Assembly: GCA_964412555.1 (NCBI GenBank)
Contig: CAYPPG010000066.1
Coordinates: forward strand, 1 to 43,922
DNA: 43,922 nucleotides
Reading direction: 5' to 3'
Source: CAYPPG01 sp964412555
GTDB taxonomy: Bacteria > Hinthialibacterota > Hinthialibacteria > Hinthialibacterales > Hinthialibacteraceae
Part shown: piece by piece, positions 32,532 to 40,965 of the stretch
Layout: each line of letters starts with the position of its first letter
Numbering within the stretch: the first letter of the stretch is position 1
Program-made: the position numbers and the translations under genes
The notes under the pieces: generated by a model
Told to the model about the DNA's origin: nothing
What the model saw: the letters and a program-made list of their open reading frames with translations, nothing else
The model's database searches: none

Positions 32532-33962
32532 TTATGCTTCTTGAACCATCTCGATATTTGCAAAACGGCAAAAGCGTTCCAAATCCTTGGTAATATCGCC
32601 GTAGCATGTCTGCCGATGAAGACCGTGCTGCCAATTTTTCCATAGTTTTTCCGCATCACCGTCGACTTGTACGGTAATTTTTGTGCGGCAGCCGCGATCC
32701 ACATCCGGCGCTTCGATGATTTGGCCGGTAAAGTAATGAATCAGGTCCGTCCCGATCAATTTGGCTTGGGTGACTTTCTGACCGATTCTCATACGAACTT
32801 GTGTCACCGCGCCTTCCCGCCGCTCCATGATTGTACGAATTTTATACGATTCCTGAGGACCATCCGGTCCGTCCATCTTAGTGGAGCCGAGACAATGCGC
32901 GAGAATGGCGCTGTTTTTGGAGACATCCATGGTTGGATCGCTGATAAATCCAGGTTTGCCGGACAGTCCTTGGATAATGATATGCGTCATCGCGCATTGC
33001 AGGTCGGATTCGCAAATACCGCCTAATCCCATATCGTTCAGGCGGGTAAATCCTATGCAGGGAAACGCCGGCAATTGATGAAACATCGTGCCATAGCAAT
33101 CCACCGTCATAACCGATGCTTCTTCCTCGTCCAGCAGTTTCTCGAGTGCGAGACCGAGCTTGCAGGAGCGAAAAATTTCGTCCTCCGACGGTTCGACAAC
33201 TTTTTCCGCTTTGAATATCCACTCTTTGGCCAATGCACGGGCATCCGCATCGGGGATTGTGTTGTAGGTGTCGATCACTCGTTCCTTATTCAGTTTCACA
33301 ATCTCCGTTCCGAATTTTTCCCGAATCCCATTCACATAGTTTTCCGACAAATTACGGGCGGTCACGTTCAAGATTTTCGCTTCCCGCAAGTGATGAATAG
33401 CGCGGAACGGACGAACACCGGCGGCCAATTGATCGTAATCGCTGGTCAACAAACACTCGAAAAGTTGCCCTTCCGGCTGTTTTCGCAACGCGCCAAAGCC
33501 AACCCATTCATGGCCGGAATAGGGGAGAGCGAAAAGAACGGTCGGTTTTTTGAGAGCCAGAATCTCATCCAAAATCGCGCGCGTCCAGATGGAAAATTGG
33601 ATTACCAGCACACCGTCGGCGTCTTTGATTCGATCGGCAAGGGATGCGATTTGTTTGGGGTCCGTCACCAGTTCGTCCACAACGAAATCCACATCCGACA
33701 ATTCCGGTTTCAGCCGTTCGAATTCCGCTTCGTACGTCTTTTTTTCCGTCTGTAAATCCAAGGTCGGTTTAGGCCAATGCGGCTCCGGTTTCCCCATATA
33801 AATCTTCGCCACTTTGACTTTCGATTTTCGGCAGCCGGGGCTGATGATTTTCGGAGCGGCCGCCATAACGGTATTTGGGACAAAAGAAGAAGCGCCGAAA
33901 GCGATAGCGCCACCCGACGCGCTGACGTGCATGAAATCTCTGCGGTTGAGTTCGCGGTTCAT
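32532..33962 (-). CDS. Tat-exported L-fucose/arabinose isomerase-like protein
   Basis: A 476-residue protein with a twin-arginine signal (NRRDFMHVSASGGAIAFGAS, residues 7-26) and a likely cleavage after AAA. The mature part resembles L-fucose isomerase-like proteins: an N-terminal alpha/beta domain (DADGVLVIQFSIWTRAILDE; KPTVLFALPYSGHEWVGFG) and a C-terminal domain with TVDCYGTMFHQLPAFPCIGF, CESDLQCAMTH and a C-terminal NWQHGLHRQTCYGD. The GF-RLND-G-GGICESD stretch is typical of this group. Whether it is an active isomerase is open. It is co-transcribed with the Gfo/Idh/MocA gene 15 bp downstream. Periplasmic location with a cytoplasmic dehydrogenase partner is a common pairing in this type of genome. 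Confidence 0.85.
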   Translation of the reverse strand: MNRELNRRDFMHVSASGGAIAFGASSFVPNTVMAAAPKIISPGCRKSKVKVAKIYMGKPEPHWPKPTLDLQTEKKTYEAEFERLKPELSDVDFVVDELVTDPKQIASLADRIKDADGVLVIQFSIWTRAILDEILALKKPTVLFALPYSGHEWVGFGALRKQPEGQLFECLLTSDYDQLAAGVRPFRAIHHLREAKILNVTARNLSENYVNGIREKFGTEIVKLNKERVIDTYNTIPDADARALAKEWIFKAEKVVEPSEDEIFRSCKLGLALEKLLDEEEASVMTVDCYGTMFHQLPAFPCIGFTRLNDMGLGGICESDLQCAMTHIIIQGLSGKPGFISDPTMDVSKNSAILAHCLGSTKMDGPDGPQESYKIRTIMERREGAVTQVRMRIGQKVTQAKLIGTDLIHYFTGQIIEAPDVDRGCRTKITVQVDGDAEKLWKNWQHGLHRQTCYGDITKDLERFCRFANIEMVQEA

Positions 33963-34080
33963 GGTTGATCCTCCCGTTTCTTGACATGAAATCCCTGAGG
34001 ATAAACTACTCCAAAAATGCCTTCCATGTCAATCGGGAGGTGTAGAGGGGAAGAACTTTTGACTGTCGAGTCCATATAAA

Positions 34081-34112
34081 ATCGGAGCGGTCCTTTTAAG
34101 AACCACTCCGAT
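34081..34112 (-). terminator. Terminator of the nickel superoxide dismutase gene
   Basis: ATCGGAG-x-GGT and ACC-x-CTCCGAT form an 11-bp stem with one mismatch and a 10-nt loop. On the minus strand it is followed by TTTTATA; on the plus strand by CTTTTTG, so it may act both ways. It lies 26 bases after the sodN stop. Confidence 0.75.
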
Positions 34113-34137
34113 CTTTTTGAATATGATTGTTTGTTCA

Positions 34138-34650
34138 TTAATGCGAATCATCTTCTGAATGAGTATGGCGTTTGTGATCGGGGCCGAAGTAGGCAACATA
34201 AAACTCATCCACCAATTTCTTCAAATCTTCGACATGCTGCAGGTCCGTCGTCTGTTTGCATTTCATGGCTGAAACGATCATATGATGAAGCAATACCAAT
34301 TTGTGTGTATATTCTTTGACCGCTTCTTCATCATCGGGATCCGCCGGTTTAATGCGCTGGGCGAGGAAATATTTATGAACAATTTCTGAAAATTGATCTG
34401 CATGATCGTCCTTATTCATAACCCAACGAACAATTTGGTTCGCGTTGTGCTCATCGCCCTCCGTCATCTCGTTAATCGTATTCATCGATTTCTCGATAGT
34501 GGTGATATGTTCTTTCAACATATCGAAGCGCATTTCATCTCCGTAAATCCCGCACGGTATCTGGCAATGCGAACTCGCCTGATACACAAACATACCCGTT
34601 AAAACCAACACCGCACACACTGCTGAAAATACTTTTGCACTGTTCTTCAT
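34138..34650 (-). CDS. sodN: Nickel superoxide dismutase with Sec signal peptide
   Basis: A 170-residue protein from ATG 34650, with AGGAG 8 bases upstream. A signal peptide (residues 1-27, hydrophobic VFSAVCAVLVLTGMFVY, ending A-S-S) precedes HCQIPCGIY, the nickel-hook motif HCxxPCGxY of Ni-SOD. His28, Cys29 and Cys33 are the nickel ligands and must sit at the mature N-terminus, which cleavage after Ser27 would give exactly. The rest is a helical bundle (RFDMLKEHITTIEKSMNTIN; KLVLLHHMIVSAMKCKQTTD), as in the SodN hexamer. In Streptomyces a dedicated peptidase, SodX, trims a short leader; here signal peptidase could do that job, with a periplasmic enzyme as the result. No sodX gene is nearby. 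The tail HKRHTHSEDDSH is His-rich and may bind metal. Confidence 0.93.
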   Translation of the reverse strand: MKNSAKVFSAVCAVLVLTGMFVYQASSHCQIPCGIYGDEMRFDMLKEHITTIEKSMNTINEMTEGDEHNANQIVRWVMNKDDHADQFSEIVHKYFLAQRIKPADPDDEEAVKEYTHKLVLLHHMIVSAMKCKQTTDLQHVEDLKKLVDEFYVAYFGPDHKRHTHSEDDSH

Positions 34651-34703
34651 TTCGCTTTCTCCTCTCTTTTTTTGTTTTCGTAGTTTCCGATCCGCCATGG
34701 GAA

Positions 34704-34772
34704 GCAAGGGTAATCGAAGTCAATCCTTGCCGAATGGCGTTCAGCACTAAGGGCAGACCTAACGTCTTGCCC
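34704..34772. repeat. Palindrome family A copy followed by family B copy
   Basis: 34704-34730: GCAAGGGTA-ATCGAAGTC-AATCCTTGC (degraded arms). 34751-34772: GGGCA ... TGCCC around AGACCTAACGTCT (family B). The same A-then-B order recurs at 9303 and 43817. Confidence 0.7.
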
Positions 34773-34873
34773 ATAGTACCCATTTCGCTGTTTCCGAACC
34801 GCGAATGTATGTCAATCAATGATACCAGCCGATAAAACTCTGTCAAATAAATCAGAAATTTTTGAATTTTGAC

Positions 34874-34903
34874 TTGACAGTACTGTATGTTCAGTATATA
34901 CTG
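34874..34903 (+). promoter_or_regulatory. blaI-like gene promoter with overlapping palindromic operators
   Basis: -35 TTGACA (34874-34879), 17-bp spacer, -10 TATACT (34897-34902). Two perfect palindromes overlap it: ACAGTACTGT (34877-34886) and CAGTATATACTG (34892-34903), centres 16 bp apart, with a further CAGTAC half-site downstream (34910-34915). This is the arrangement expected for autorepression by a dimeric BlaI/MecI-type repressor. Confidence 0.75.
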
Positions 34904-34957
34904 TAGAATCAGTACTTTTATTCCAGTTACCAGAAAATTCAAATGGAGTGTCGAACA

Positions 34958-35341
34958 GTGAAAAAAACTCAGCCAACCAATTTGGAATTGCAAGTACTTT
35001 CCGTTTTGTGGAAGAATGGGCCAATGACTGCACGACAAGTTCTGGAAACAATGCCTGATGGGAAGCAGCGTGCTTATACTTCGATTCTTTCGACCATGCA
35101 GCAGATGGAAAAGAAAGGATATTTGAGCCATTCGCATAATGGGAATAAATATGTGTATTCACCTGAAGTAAAAAAACGACAAGTTCTCCGACCGTTAATG
35201 CAGGAACTGGTTTCCAATATTTTTGGGGGCCGTCCTTCGCAGGCGATGCAATATCTGATCGAGGAGACCGATGTTAGTGAAGAGGAAATGGGGGAGATTC
35301 GGAAATTGATTCGGGAGCATGGGGGGGATGGGGATGGATAG
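34958..35341 (+). CDS. BlaI/MecI/CopY-family transcriptional repressor
   Basis: A 127-residue protein from GTG 34958, chosen because GGAG (34945-34948) lies 9 bases before it; the ATG at 34943 has no ribosome site. The N-terminal winged helix reads PTNLELQVLSVLWKNGPMTA, then RQVLETMPDGKQRAYTSILS, then TMQQMEKKGYLSHSHNGNKYVYSP, the standard Penicillinase_R pattern, and is followed by a helical dimer region. BlaI-type repressors are normally inactivated through a BlaR1 sensor protease encoded just downstream. Here that partner is reduced to a 32-residue N-terminus (35460-35558), so induction by the usual route appears lost. Strong palindromic operators cover its own promoter. Confidence 0.92.
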   Translation: MKKTQPTNLELQVLSVLWKNGPMTARQVLETMPDGKQRAYTSILSTMQQMEKKGYLSHSHNGNKYVYSPEVKKRQVLRPLMQELVSNIFGGRPSQAMQYLIEETDVSEEEMGEIRKLIREHGGDGDG

Positions 35342-35369
35342 AGAAATGAAATTGTGTGCGTTGAAAGAT

Positions 35370-35431
35370 GCGGGCAGGGATGCCCGCGCTCCGACTTCGC
35401 GCTCCGACTTTATGCGGGCAGGGATGCCCGC
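35370..35431. repeat. Two family E palindromes between blaI-like and blaR1-like genes
   Basis: 35370-35387 and 35414-35431, each GCGGGCA-GGGA-TGCCCGC followed by GCTCC. They interrupt what is normally a tight blaI-blaR1 operon. Confidence 0.8.
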
Positions 35432-35459
35432 GCTCCAATAGAGGAAGGAATTTGGAATT

Positions 35460-35558
35460 ATGTCTCTTTTAGAATTATTTTCTCATAAACAATCGGCGGA
35501 TATCGTATTTGCTTTGCTGCATACTTTTTGGCAAGGGGCAATTTTGATGGCGAATTGA
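35460..35558 (+). pseudogene. Truncated BlaR1-like M56 peptidase, N-terminal remnant
   Basis: ATG 35460 with AGGAAGGA (35442-35449) upstream opens a 32-codon frame: MSLLELFSHKQSADIVFALL, then HTFWQGAILMAN, stop. The LLHTFWQGAIL segment is the hallmark of the first membrane helix of BlaR1/M56 sensor proteases. Everything that should follow (further helices, the HExxH zinc site) is missing. Within the same bases a different frame opens into the 470-residue domain protein at 35528-36940, suggesting an internal out-of-frame deletion that joined the two ends of one gene. A misassembly joining two loci cannot be excluded. Confidence 0.75.
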
Positions 35559-36940
35559 TAGGAAAGAGAAAAGAGATCAAGTATTCCAACCCCTATAAAA
35601 TTAATAATGAAGGCGGGCATTCCTATTGGGAATCCGCTCTGGTTGAGATTCGTGATGGAACCGGCTATTTTGAAATTCGAAATTTATGGGAAGGAATACT
35701 TAAGATTCAAGCCGCGCATGTGCAAAAACAATTGGATATCGATGATCCCATCGAGGGCATTGTTATCGACTTGCAACCGGAATCTGCTCCGGAAGAACTA
35801 CCCACCCGCACGGTCATTTTCCGTTTCGATATCCCCGAAGGAGCCGCTCCTCCATCCGGATCGTTACGGGCCGGATATTTGAAAAAAGACTTCGAGCATA
35901 ATTTTTTGGAAATGAAGCTAATCCCCATCGAGGACGGCGAAGCGAAACTCGAAGTGCCGGTTCCCGGGAAAACATTTTACCGTCCCGATGCCACTGTCGG
36001 GTATTGGTTCAAAGAGGGCGAACACATTGACGTACCGGAAGGTGATTCTCCCTTTATCGTTGACATTCATGCGGTTCCCGCCGGTTCGTGCTATGGGCGC
36101 GTATTGCTAACTAACGGTGAGCCGGCTCTTGATATTTCCATTACTCCGACGATTGCGGAAAAGTCGCCGTTCATGGAACATGCCATTCTCGATATTCAAT
36201 CCCTGCGAACGTCCGCGGTGGATGGCACTTTCAACGCATCGCCGCTGCCGCTGGGTGGGAAATATGCCATTGTCGCACACATCAAAAATCGATACGCGGT
36301 CAGTGAGCCGTTTTTATTGACCAACAAGGAACCGACACAAGAAGTAACTCTTCAATTCGTGGAAGGTGTCTCCGTCACAGGCCGGGTCACCGATACGGAG
36401 GGCAACCCGATTTCCACAATTGAACTTCACCCCGGATATAGTTCTCCGTATCATCACTCATTCGGCTTTGTGAACCTATTTACCGACAATGAAGGCCGAT
36501 TCAAATTAGAGAATCTAAATCCCGATGTTCCGGGGCATTACACTCTTCGGATCCCCTGCCGGAAGGATTATCGTCCAAAGCATATCGAATTTGAAACCTC
36601 AGACTCTCCACTTACCATTCGGCTTGAGAAGGGATATACAGTTGAAGGGAAAGTGATCGAAGCCGAAAGTGGTTATCCTGTACCTGGCGTGGAAGTGTAT
36701 GCGATTGCCTCTCCTTATGACAACATGCCGACAGCGGAAGCCGAATCGACAACCAATGAAGACGGCTTCTTTCGTTTCAGCAATCTTGGACAGGGAAAAT
36801 ACCGTCTCAATACTCGCAATTCGAAATTAGTGGGACCAAGAGAAGAACATGAAGTCAGCGGCGGGCAGGAAGAATCGGTTAGTCTGGAAATTGAGATTTA
36901 TGAATGGAGCGAATTGAAGCCAAGCATGCCGGATTCTTAA
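35528..36940 (+). pseudogene. Carboxypeptidase-regulatory-like domain protein, probably the detached C-terminus of BlaR1
   Basis: An open frame of up to 470 codons (first possible start TTG 35528, unsupported; next ATGs are internal). It has no signal peptide. It consists of beta-sandwich repeats of the CarboxypepD_reg/SdrD type: GSCYGRVLLTNGEPALDISI, VTGRVTDTEGNPISTIELHP followed by FTDNEGRFKLENLNP, and VEGKVIEAESGYPVPGVEVY followed by TTNEDGFFRFSNLGQGKYRL. Such domains are often fused behind the M56 protease part of BlaR1-like proteins in environmental bacteria. The frame begins inside the BlaR1 remnant, so without the deletion they would probably have been one gene. Without signal or anchor, the present product would not reach the periplasm. 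Confidence 0.6.
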
Positions 36941-36956
36941 AATTCATTCTCCGGAT

Positions 36957-36983
36957 GGTGGGTTTCGCTTGGCTCAACCCACC
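36957..36983. repeat. Palindrome family C between convergent genes
   Basis: Arms GGTGGGTT and AACCCACC around TCGCTTGGCTC (the reverse complement of the GAGCCAAGCGA loop at 11841-11851), followed by CTTTTATT. It may serve as terminator for the plus-strand gene. Confidence 0.8.
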
Positions 36984-37000
36984 CTTTTATTCTTCTACTT

Positions 37001-38575
37001 TTATTCTTCTTTGTAAGAAATAATTTCGACGTCGAGGTTGCCGATGAGTTTGACGATATTGGCTTGTGAATCGAGTGCGCCTTCGGCGAGTTTGATGTGG
37101 GCGGCATCCATCTCGATGCGGTCGAGAGTTGCATCGATAGGAACCCACTGATCCCCGAGATACACTTCGTTCCAGGCATGATAGTAGAAGCCGTCGTCCA
37201 TATAGACGATACCGGCTATGATTTTCGCCGGAATTCCGATGGAGCGGGCAAGCGCGGCGAAGAGAGTTGAATGTTCGTTGCAGTCGCCCTTCATCGATTT
37301 CAGCACCTCGAGAGCGGAGGGGATAGTCACCCGCATCTCTTTGCTGATGTTCAAATACAACCATTTGGCAATCGCCCTGCTCACCTGCCAGCGATTTTCT
37401 GCGTCTTGAGTAATTTCGAGCGCTTTTTCCCGGATGGTGGGATGTGAAGCCTGAACCAGCGGATCATCTTGTAGAAATTCCTGCTGGGTTCCGTCGGGTT
37501 CGAAAGGAGGCTTCTCTGCCGGTAACGAAGAATCGATGGCATTGTAATCTTGTTTTTGAATGTTCAAGATCAAGCCATCATCAATATTCTCTTCCAACAA
37601 CTGATACGAACCATCGATAACGACGTCATCGCGTTCCGCGCCAATCAGTTTGATTCGCATTTGGGTTATGGAGTGTGGATTTTTGAGAGGAGTGTCGGGA
37701 ATTATTTTTGAGGCTTCAATCAAATCCTTTGTCGCGGCTCCTTCATCCGGCTCGATGCCTTCGGAGGTGAAATCCAGATCAAGCGCTTCTTCTTTTGATT
37801 CCCGCATAGCAGTAAAGGTGATGCCGGAAATCTGGCTGATCTCTTTATAGACATTGCCTTCTTTGTCAATCCAAGAGGTTGTATGGAAGCCTTTGAAGTC
37901 CAGATCGATGCGGTAGGCTTCGACTTGTTCGCCATCGGGAAGAGAGATTTTCTCTTTTGCTTCCACTTTGGCAATAATGGTTCCAAGAGCCATGTTGAGC
38001 GGATCATAGACCGGATAACGATACGTCTTGTCGATTTCGATCCCATCGCGCGCCATCAGCAAGTGAATGATATCCGGATTATAAACTTGAGTGGGGATAT
38101 CGACTGTTTTTTGATTCGTTGTGCCTTCGGAGCGGGTGGTAATATGCAGTTTGTCTTCTTCCACCAATCCTAAAACGTACAGCTGCTGCCCGCTGGCTTC
38201 AAAACCGAATTCAAAGGAGCGGATAGACAGATCCTCATTGACTTCCCCTAATTGTCTGGTTTTGACGCCGATGGACATACCCATGGCTTGAATAGTCAAG
38301 TTGGATTCGGATGTAAAAATGAAAAATTTACCGGGTAATTTACTGAGTTTATCTTCGCTATCTTCTTTCAAGATGAATTTGGAATAGCCGATTTTTTCAC
38401 CGCCGAGATAGAATCCGAGGTAATCCTGCCGCATGATCAAGGCTCCGTTGTTGATATCGATTTTGGCGTCTTTGGTGAAAAAAGAACGGCTGCTGACATC
38501 CCGCTGCAACAGCCAGATTGATACAATCCACAAAACAGCGAGTAGAGGTGTCAGGCGGTATCGAAACAATTTCAT
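37001..38575 (-). CDS. Membrane-anchored transglutaminase-like protein
   Basis: A 524-residue protein from ATG 38575, with AAAGGA upstream. A single N-terminal helix (LTPLLAVLWIVSIWLL) anchors it or acts as an uncleaved signal. The middle (about 40-380) is a beta-rich domain of unknown type (GFYLGGEKIGYSKF ... AMGMSIGVKTRQLGEVNE). The C-terminal transglutaminase-like domain holds the full triad: Cys432 in KGDCNEHST, His466 in YYHAWNEVY and Asp481 in VPIDATLD. Bacterial proteins of this kind act mostly as periplasmic proteases or peptide-bond remodelling enzymes; the substrate is unknown. It is divergent from the sulfatase-TPR lipoprotein gene with a 130-bp shared promoter region, which hints at joint control. 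Confidence 0.88.
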   Translation of the reverse strand: MKLFRYRLTPLLAVLWIVSIWLLQRDVSSRSFFTKDAKIDINNGALIMRQDYLGFYLGGEKIGYSKFILKEDSEDKLSKLPGKFFIFTSESNLTIQAMGMSIGVKTRQLGEVNEDLSIRSFEFGFEASGQQLYVLGLVEEDKLHITTRSEGTTNQKTVDIPTQVYNPDIIHLLMARDGIEIDKTYRYPVYDPLNMALGTIIAKVEAKEKISLPDGEQVEAYRIDLDFKGFHTTSWIDKEGNVYKEISQISGITFTAMRESKEEALDLDFTSEGIEPDEGAATKDLIEASKIIPDTPLKNPHSITQMRIKLIGAERDDVVIDGSYQLLEENIDDGLILNIQKQDYNAIDSSLPAEKPPFEPDGTQQEFLQDDPLVQASHPTIREKALEITQDAENRWQVSRAIAKWLYLNISKEMRVTIPSALEVLKSMKGDCNEHSTLFAALARSIGIPAKIIAGIVYMDDGFYYHAWNEVYLGDQWVPIDATLDRIEMDAAHIKLAEGALDSQANIVKLIGNLDVEIISYKEE

Positions 38576-38705
38576 TTTTGTATTCCTTTCGGTTCTCTTC
38601 ATCCAATCCGCAACAGTTCCCGCGGGATTCGGAAGACAACAGGTATAATATGGTATACAATCTTCAGTATCGAACCTATTCTATAAGGAAACAATTATAG
38701 TAAGA

Positions 38706-40574
38706 ATGATTGAAAAAACAAATCCGAAATTCCAATTGAAATCCTGCTTCACCCTGTTTGTTCCGATTATCTTTTTACTTTCCGGATGTTCGGGAGACAA
38801 CAGAGGGCCGGCGCACTTTGCCGGAAATAACATATTGTTGATCAGCATCGACACCTGCCGGGCGGACTATCTGGAGCCGTTCGGGGGAACGAAAATCGAG
38901 ACGCCGCATATCAATGCGTTGGCGGAAGATTCCTCTATTTTCACTGACGCCGTAACGCCGGTGCCGCTCACATTACCGGCTCATGCGTCACTCCTTTCCG
39001 GCCTGCATCCGATCCAGCATAATGTGCGGGATAATTTCGGTGGAGTGCTGAGCGAGATGGTGGTGACACTGCCGGAATTGTTTCAGGAATCGGGGTATAC
39101 CACAGCGGGGGTAATCGGCACGATTTTGATCTCCCGGCGCACGGGATTGAATCAAGGATTCGACATGTACAACGATGAGTTTTCCCGGGCGGCCTTTCGA
39201 GCGCTGCAACCCTCTGTGGAGAGAAAAGCGGAAACGGTCAATGATCTGACGATGGAATGGCTGGAATCCTATCTTCAGCCGGAAGCCGAACCGAAACAAC
39301 CGTTTTTTCTATTTACGCATTATTACGATCCCCATATGCTGTATCAACCACCCGAACCGTATGACGAATTATATAAAAACGATTTGTATGGGGGAGAGAT
39401 TGCCTATGTGGATCATCATATCGGAGAATTGATGACTTATCTGAAGGACAACGGCCTTTATGACGATATGCTGATTGTGTTGGTCGGGGATCACGGCGAG
39501 GGGCTGGGGGATCATCAGGAAATTACGCACGGTTTGTTCTTGTATGAGGAGTGCGTTCATGTTCCGTTTCTCATCAAACTACCGAAACGAGAAGGAAGTG
39601 CAGGCGGGCATCCGATCGAACAAAGTGCTTCCTTGGAAGACGTGGCCCCGACTCTTATGGAATTATGCGGATTGGGATTCACGCAGACGAACGGAACCAG
39701 CCTTGTTCCCTGGCTGCTTGAAGGTAAGGAAGCCGAAGAACGCTGGATTTGTCTGGAGACGCAATATCCTTTAACGTTCAATTGGAGTCCGATGTATTCG
39801 CTTCGGAGTTCGGACTGGAAGTATATCCATACGCCTCGGCCGGAGTTGTATAACTTGTATGAAGATTCGGAAGAAAAGAAAAACATCATCGATCAAGCAT
39901 CGGCACAAACGAAGCATATGAATTCGATTTTGGAAGACCGGCTGGTGGATATGGCGCAGACGGCGATGGTTGACAACAATCCTCAATACTCTATGGAGCG
40001 GGTTGAAATTCTGACGTCACTTGGCTATGTCGCGGCGGGTAACACGCGGGGGCGGATCGGGCCGGACAAGACACTGCCCGACGCTAAAGACAAAATCAGC
40101 ATTTATGTCAAGAACGATGTGGGGCTGGCGGAATTGAAGAAAAAGAATTACAAGCGCGCAATCGAGCTCTTCCGTCAGGTGATGGAAAACGACCCGACCA
40201 ATCCAACGGCCTATTTCAATCTCGGTTTGGCGTATATGGAGTTGGGAGATATGGAAAACGCATTGTCGCACATGGAACAAGCGGTTTTGCTGGCTCCGGA
40301 AAATATCCATATCCATCTATATATCGCGAAAGTATTGGTTCAGAAAGGAGAAACCGAAAAAGGACAGAAGGTGTTGGAATCCATCATCGAGGAAAAACCG
40401 CAGATGGCGGATGCGCATTTTCAACTGGGATGGCTGGAGTTGGATGCGGAGAACTATGAGAGCGCGTTACGACATTTCGAAGAAGCACAAAAATGGATGC
40501 CGGATATGCCGGATTTAGATGCCATGATGGAACGAGCGAAAAAGGGTTTATCGCAAGTCAATCCCAATCCGTGA
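38706..40574 (+). CDS. Lipoprotein with sulfatase-fold domain fused to TPR repeats
   Basis: A 622-residue protein. The signal peptide ends LLSGC (Cys28 for lipidation). The alkaline-phosphatase/sulfatase fold covers about 40-460: ISIDTCRADYL (metal Asp49), PVPLTLPAHASLLSGLHP, DPHMLYQPP, and GDHGEGLGDHQEITHG (metal Asp/His). The residue that would be formylglycine-forming Cys or Ser (CxPxR) is Thr89, in T-L-P-A-H, so it is probably not a classical sulfatase; a Thr nucleophile fits phosphodiesterase or phosphotransferase relatives. Three to four TPR repeats (about 475-615: NYKRAIELFRQVMENDPTNP, TAYFNLGLAYMELGDMENAL) form the C-terminus. Its 3' end overlaps the convergent gene at 40558 by 17 bases. 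Confidence 0.9.
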   Translation: MIEKTNPKFQLKSCFTLFVPIIFLLSGCSGDNRGPAHFAGNNILLISIDTCRADYLEPFGGTKIETPHINALAEDSSIFTDAVTPVPLTLPAHASLLSGLHPIQHNVRDNFGGVLSEMVVTLPELFQESGYTTAGVIGTILISRRTGLNQGFDMYNDEFSRAAFRALQPSVERKAETVNDLTMEWLESYLQPEAEPKQPFFLFTHYYDPHMLYQPPEPYDELYKNDLYGGEIAYVDHHIGELMTYLKDNGLYDDMLIVLVGDHGEGLGDHQEITHGLFLYEECVHVPFLIKLPKREGSAGGHPIEQSASLEDVAPTLMELCGLGFTQTNGTSLVPWLLEGKEAEERWICLETQYPLTFNWSPMYSLRSSDWKYIHTPRPELYNLYEDSEEKKNIIDQASAQTKHMNSILEDRLVDMAQTAMVDNNPQYSMERVEILTSLGYVAAGNTRGRIGPDKTLPDAKDKISIYVKNDVGLAELKKKNYKRAIELFRQVMENDPTNPTAYFNLGLAYMELGDMENALSHMEQAVLLAPENIHIHLYIAKVLVQKGETEKGQKVLESIIEEKPQMADAHFQLGWLELDAENYESALRHFEEAQKWMPDMPDLDAMMERAKKGLSQVNPNP

Positions 40575-40965
40575 GATCGGGTAACGAACGGCGGCGGATG
40601 GGCAGTTCATCATGAAATTGAGCCAGTTTCATCGCATCGAAATCCAGGGTTGCCAAATTGACGTTCAGGGGAGCGCCACCGAAAAAGCAAATACCGGAGA
40701 CCTCGGTTTCCCGCGCAATGGTCACCAATTTCTTTTTGCAGGAGCGGGAAAAGGCATCGATGATTTCCAGTTTCATGTTATCGTCAAACTGGGCGTCGCA
40801 GGTATAGGCTAATGCGCAAAAGGTTCGCGTTTGAATCCAATGCAGGGCGACTTTCCAATTCTCCACCCATGTGAAATTGGTCATGCCGGGATTTTGCGCC
40901 CCTGCATGAACCAAGTTCTGTGCGATTTTCAAAAGCCAAGGAGCCGCCCGCCGAGTTTTTTTCAT
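40558..40965 (-). CDS. Hypothetical protein, translationally coupled to a secreted protein gene
   Basis: Not recognised. A 135-residue protein from ATG 40965, overlapping the stop of the upstream 565-residue gene by ATGA. It is soluble, with MKKTRRAAPWLLKIAQNLVH, then a Cys-containing core (TFCALAYTCDAQFDD; SRSCKKKLVTIARETEVSGI, then CFFGGAPLNVNLATLDFDAM) and a basic tail (LPIRRRSLPDLTDWD). No signal peptide is evident. The tight coupling suggests it works with the secreted protein, but no function can be named. The stop lies inside the 3' end of the convergent sulfatase-TPR gene. Confidence 0.65.
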   Translation of the reverse strand: MKKTRRAAPWLLKIAQNLVHAGAQNPGMTNFTWVENWKVALHWIQTRTFCALAYTCDAQFDDNMKLEIIDAFSRSCKKKLVTIARETEVSGICFFGGAPLNVNLATLDFDAMKLAQFHDELPIRRRSLPDLTDWD

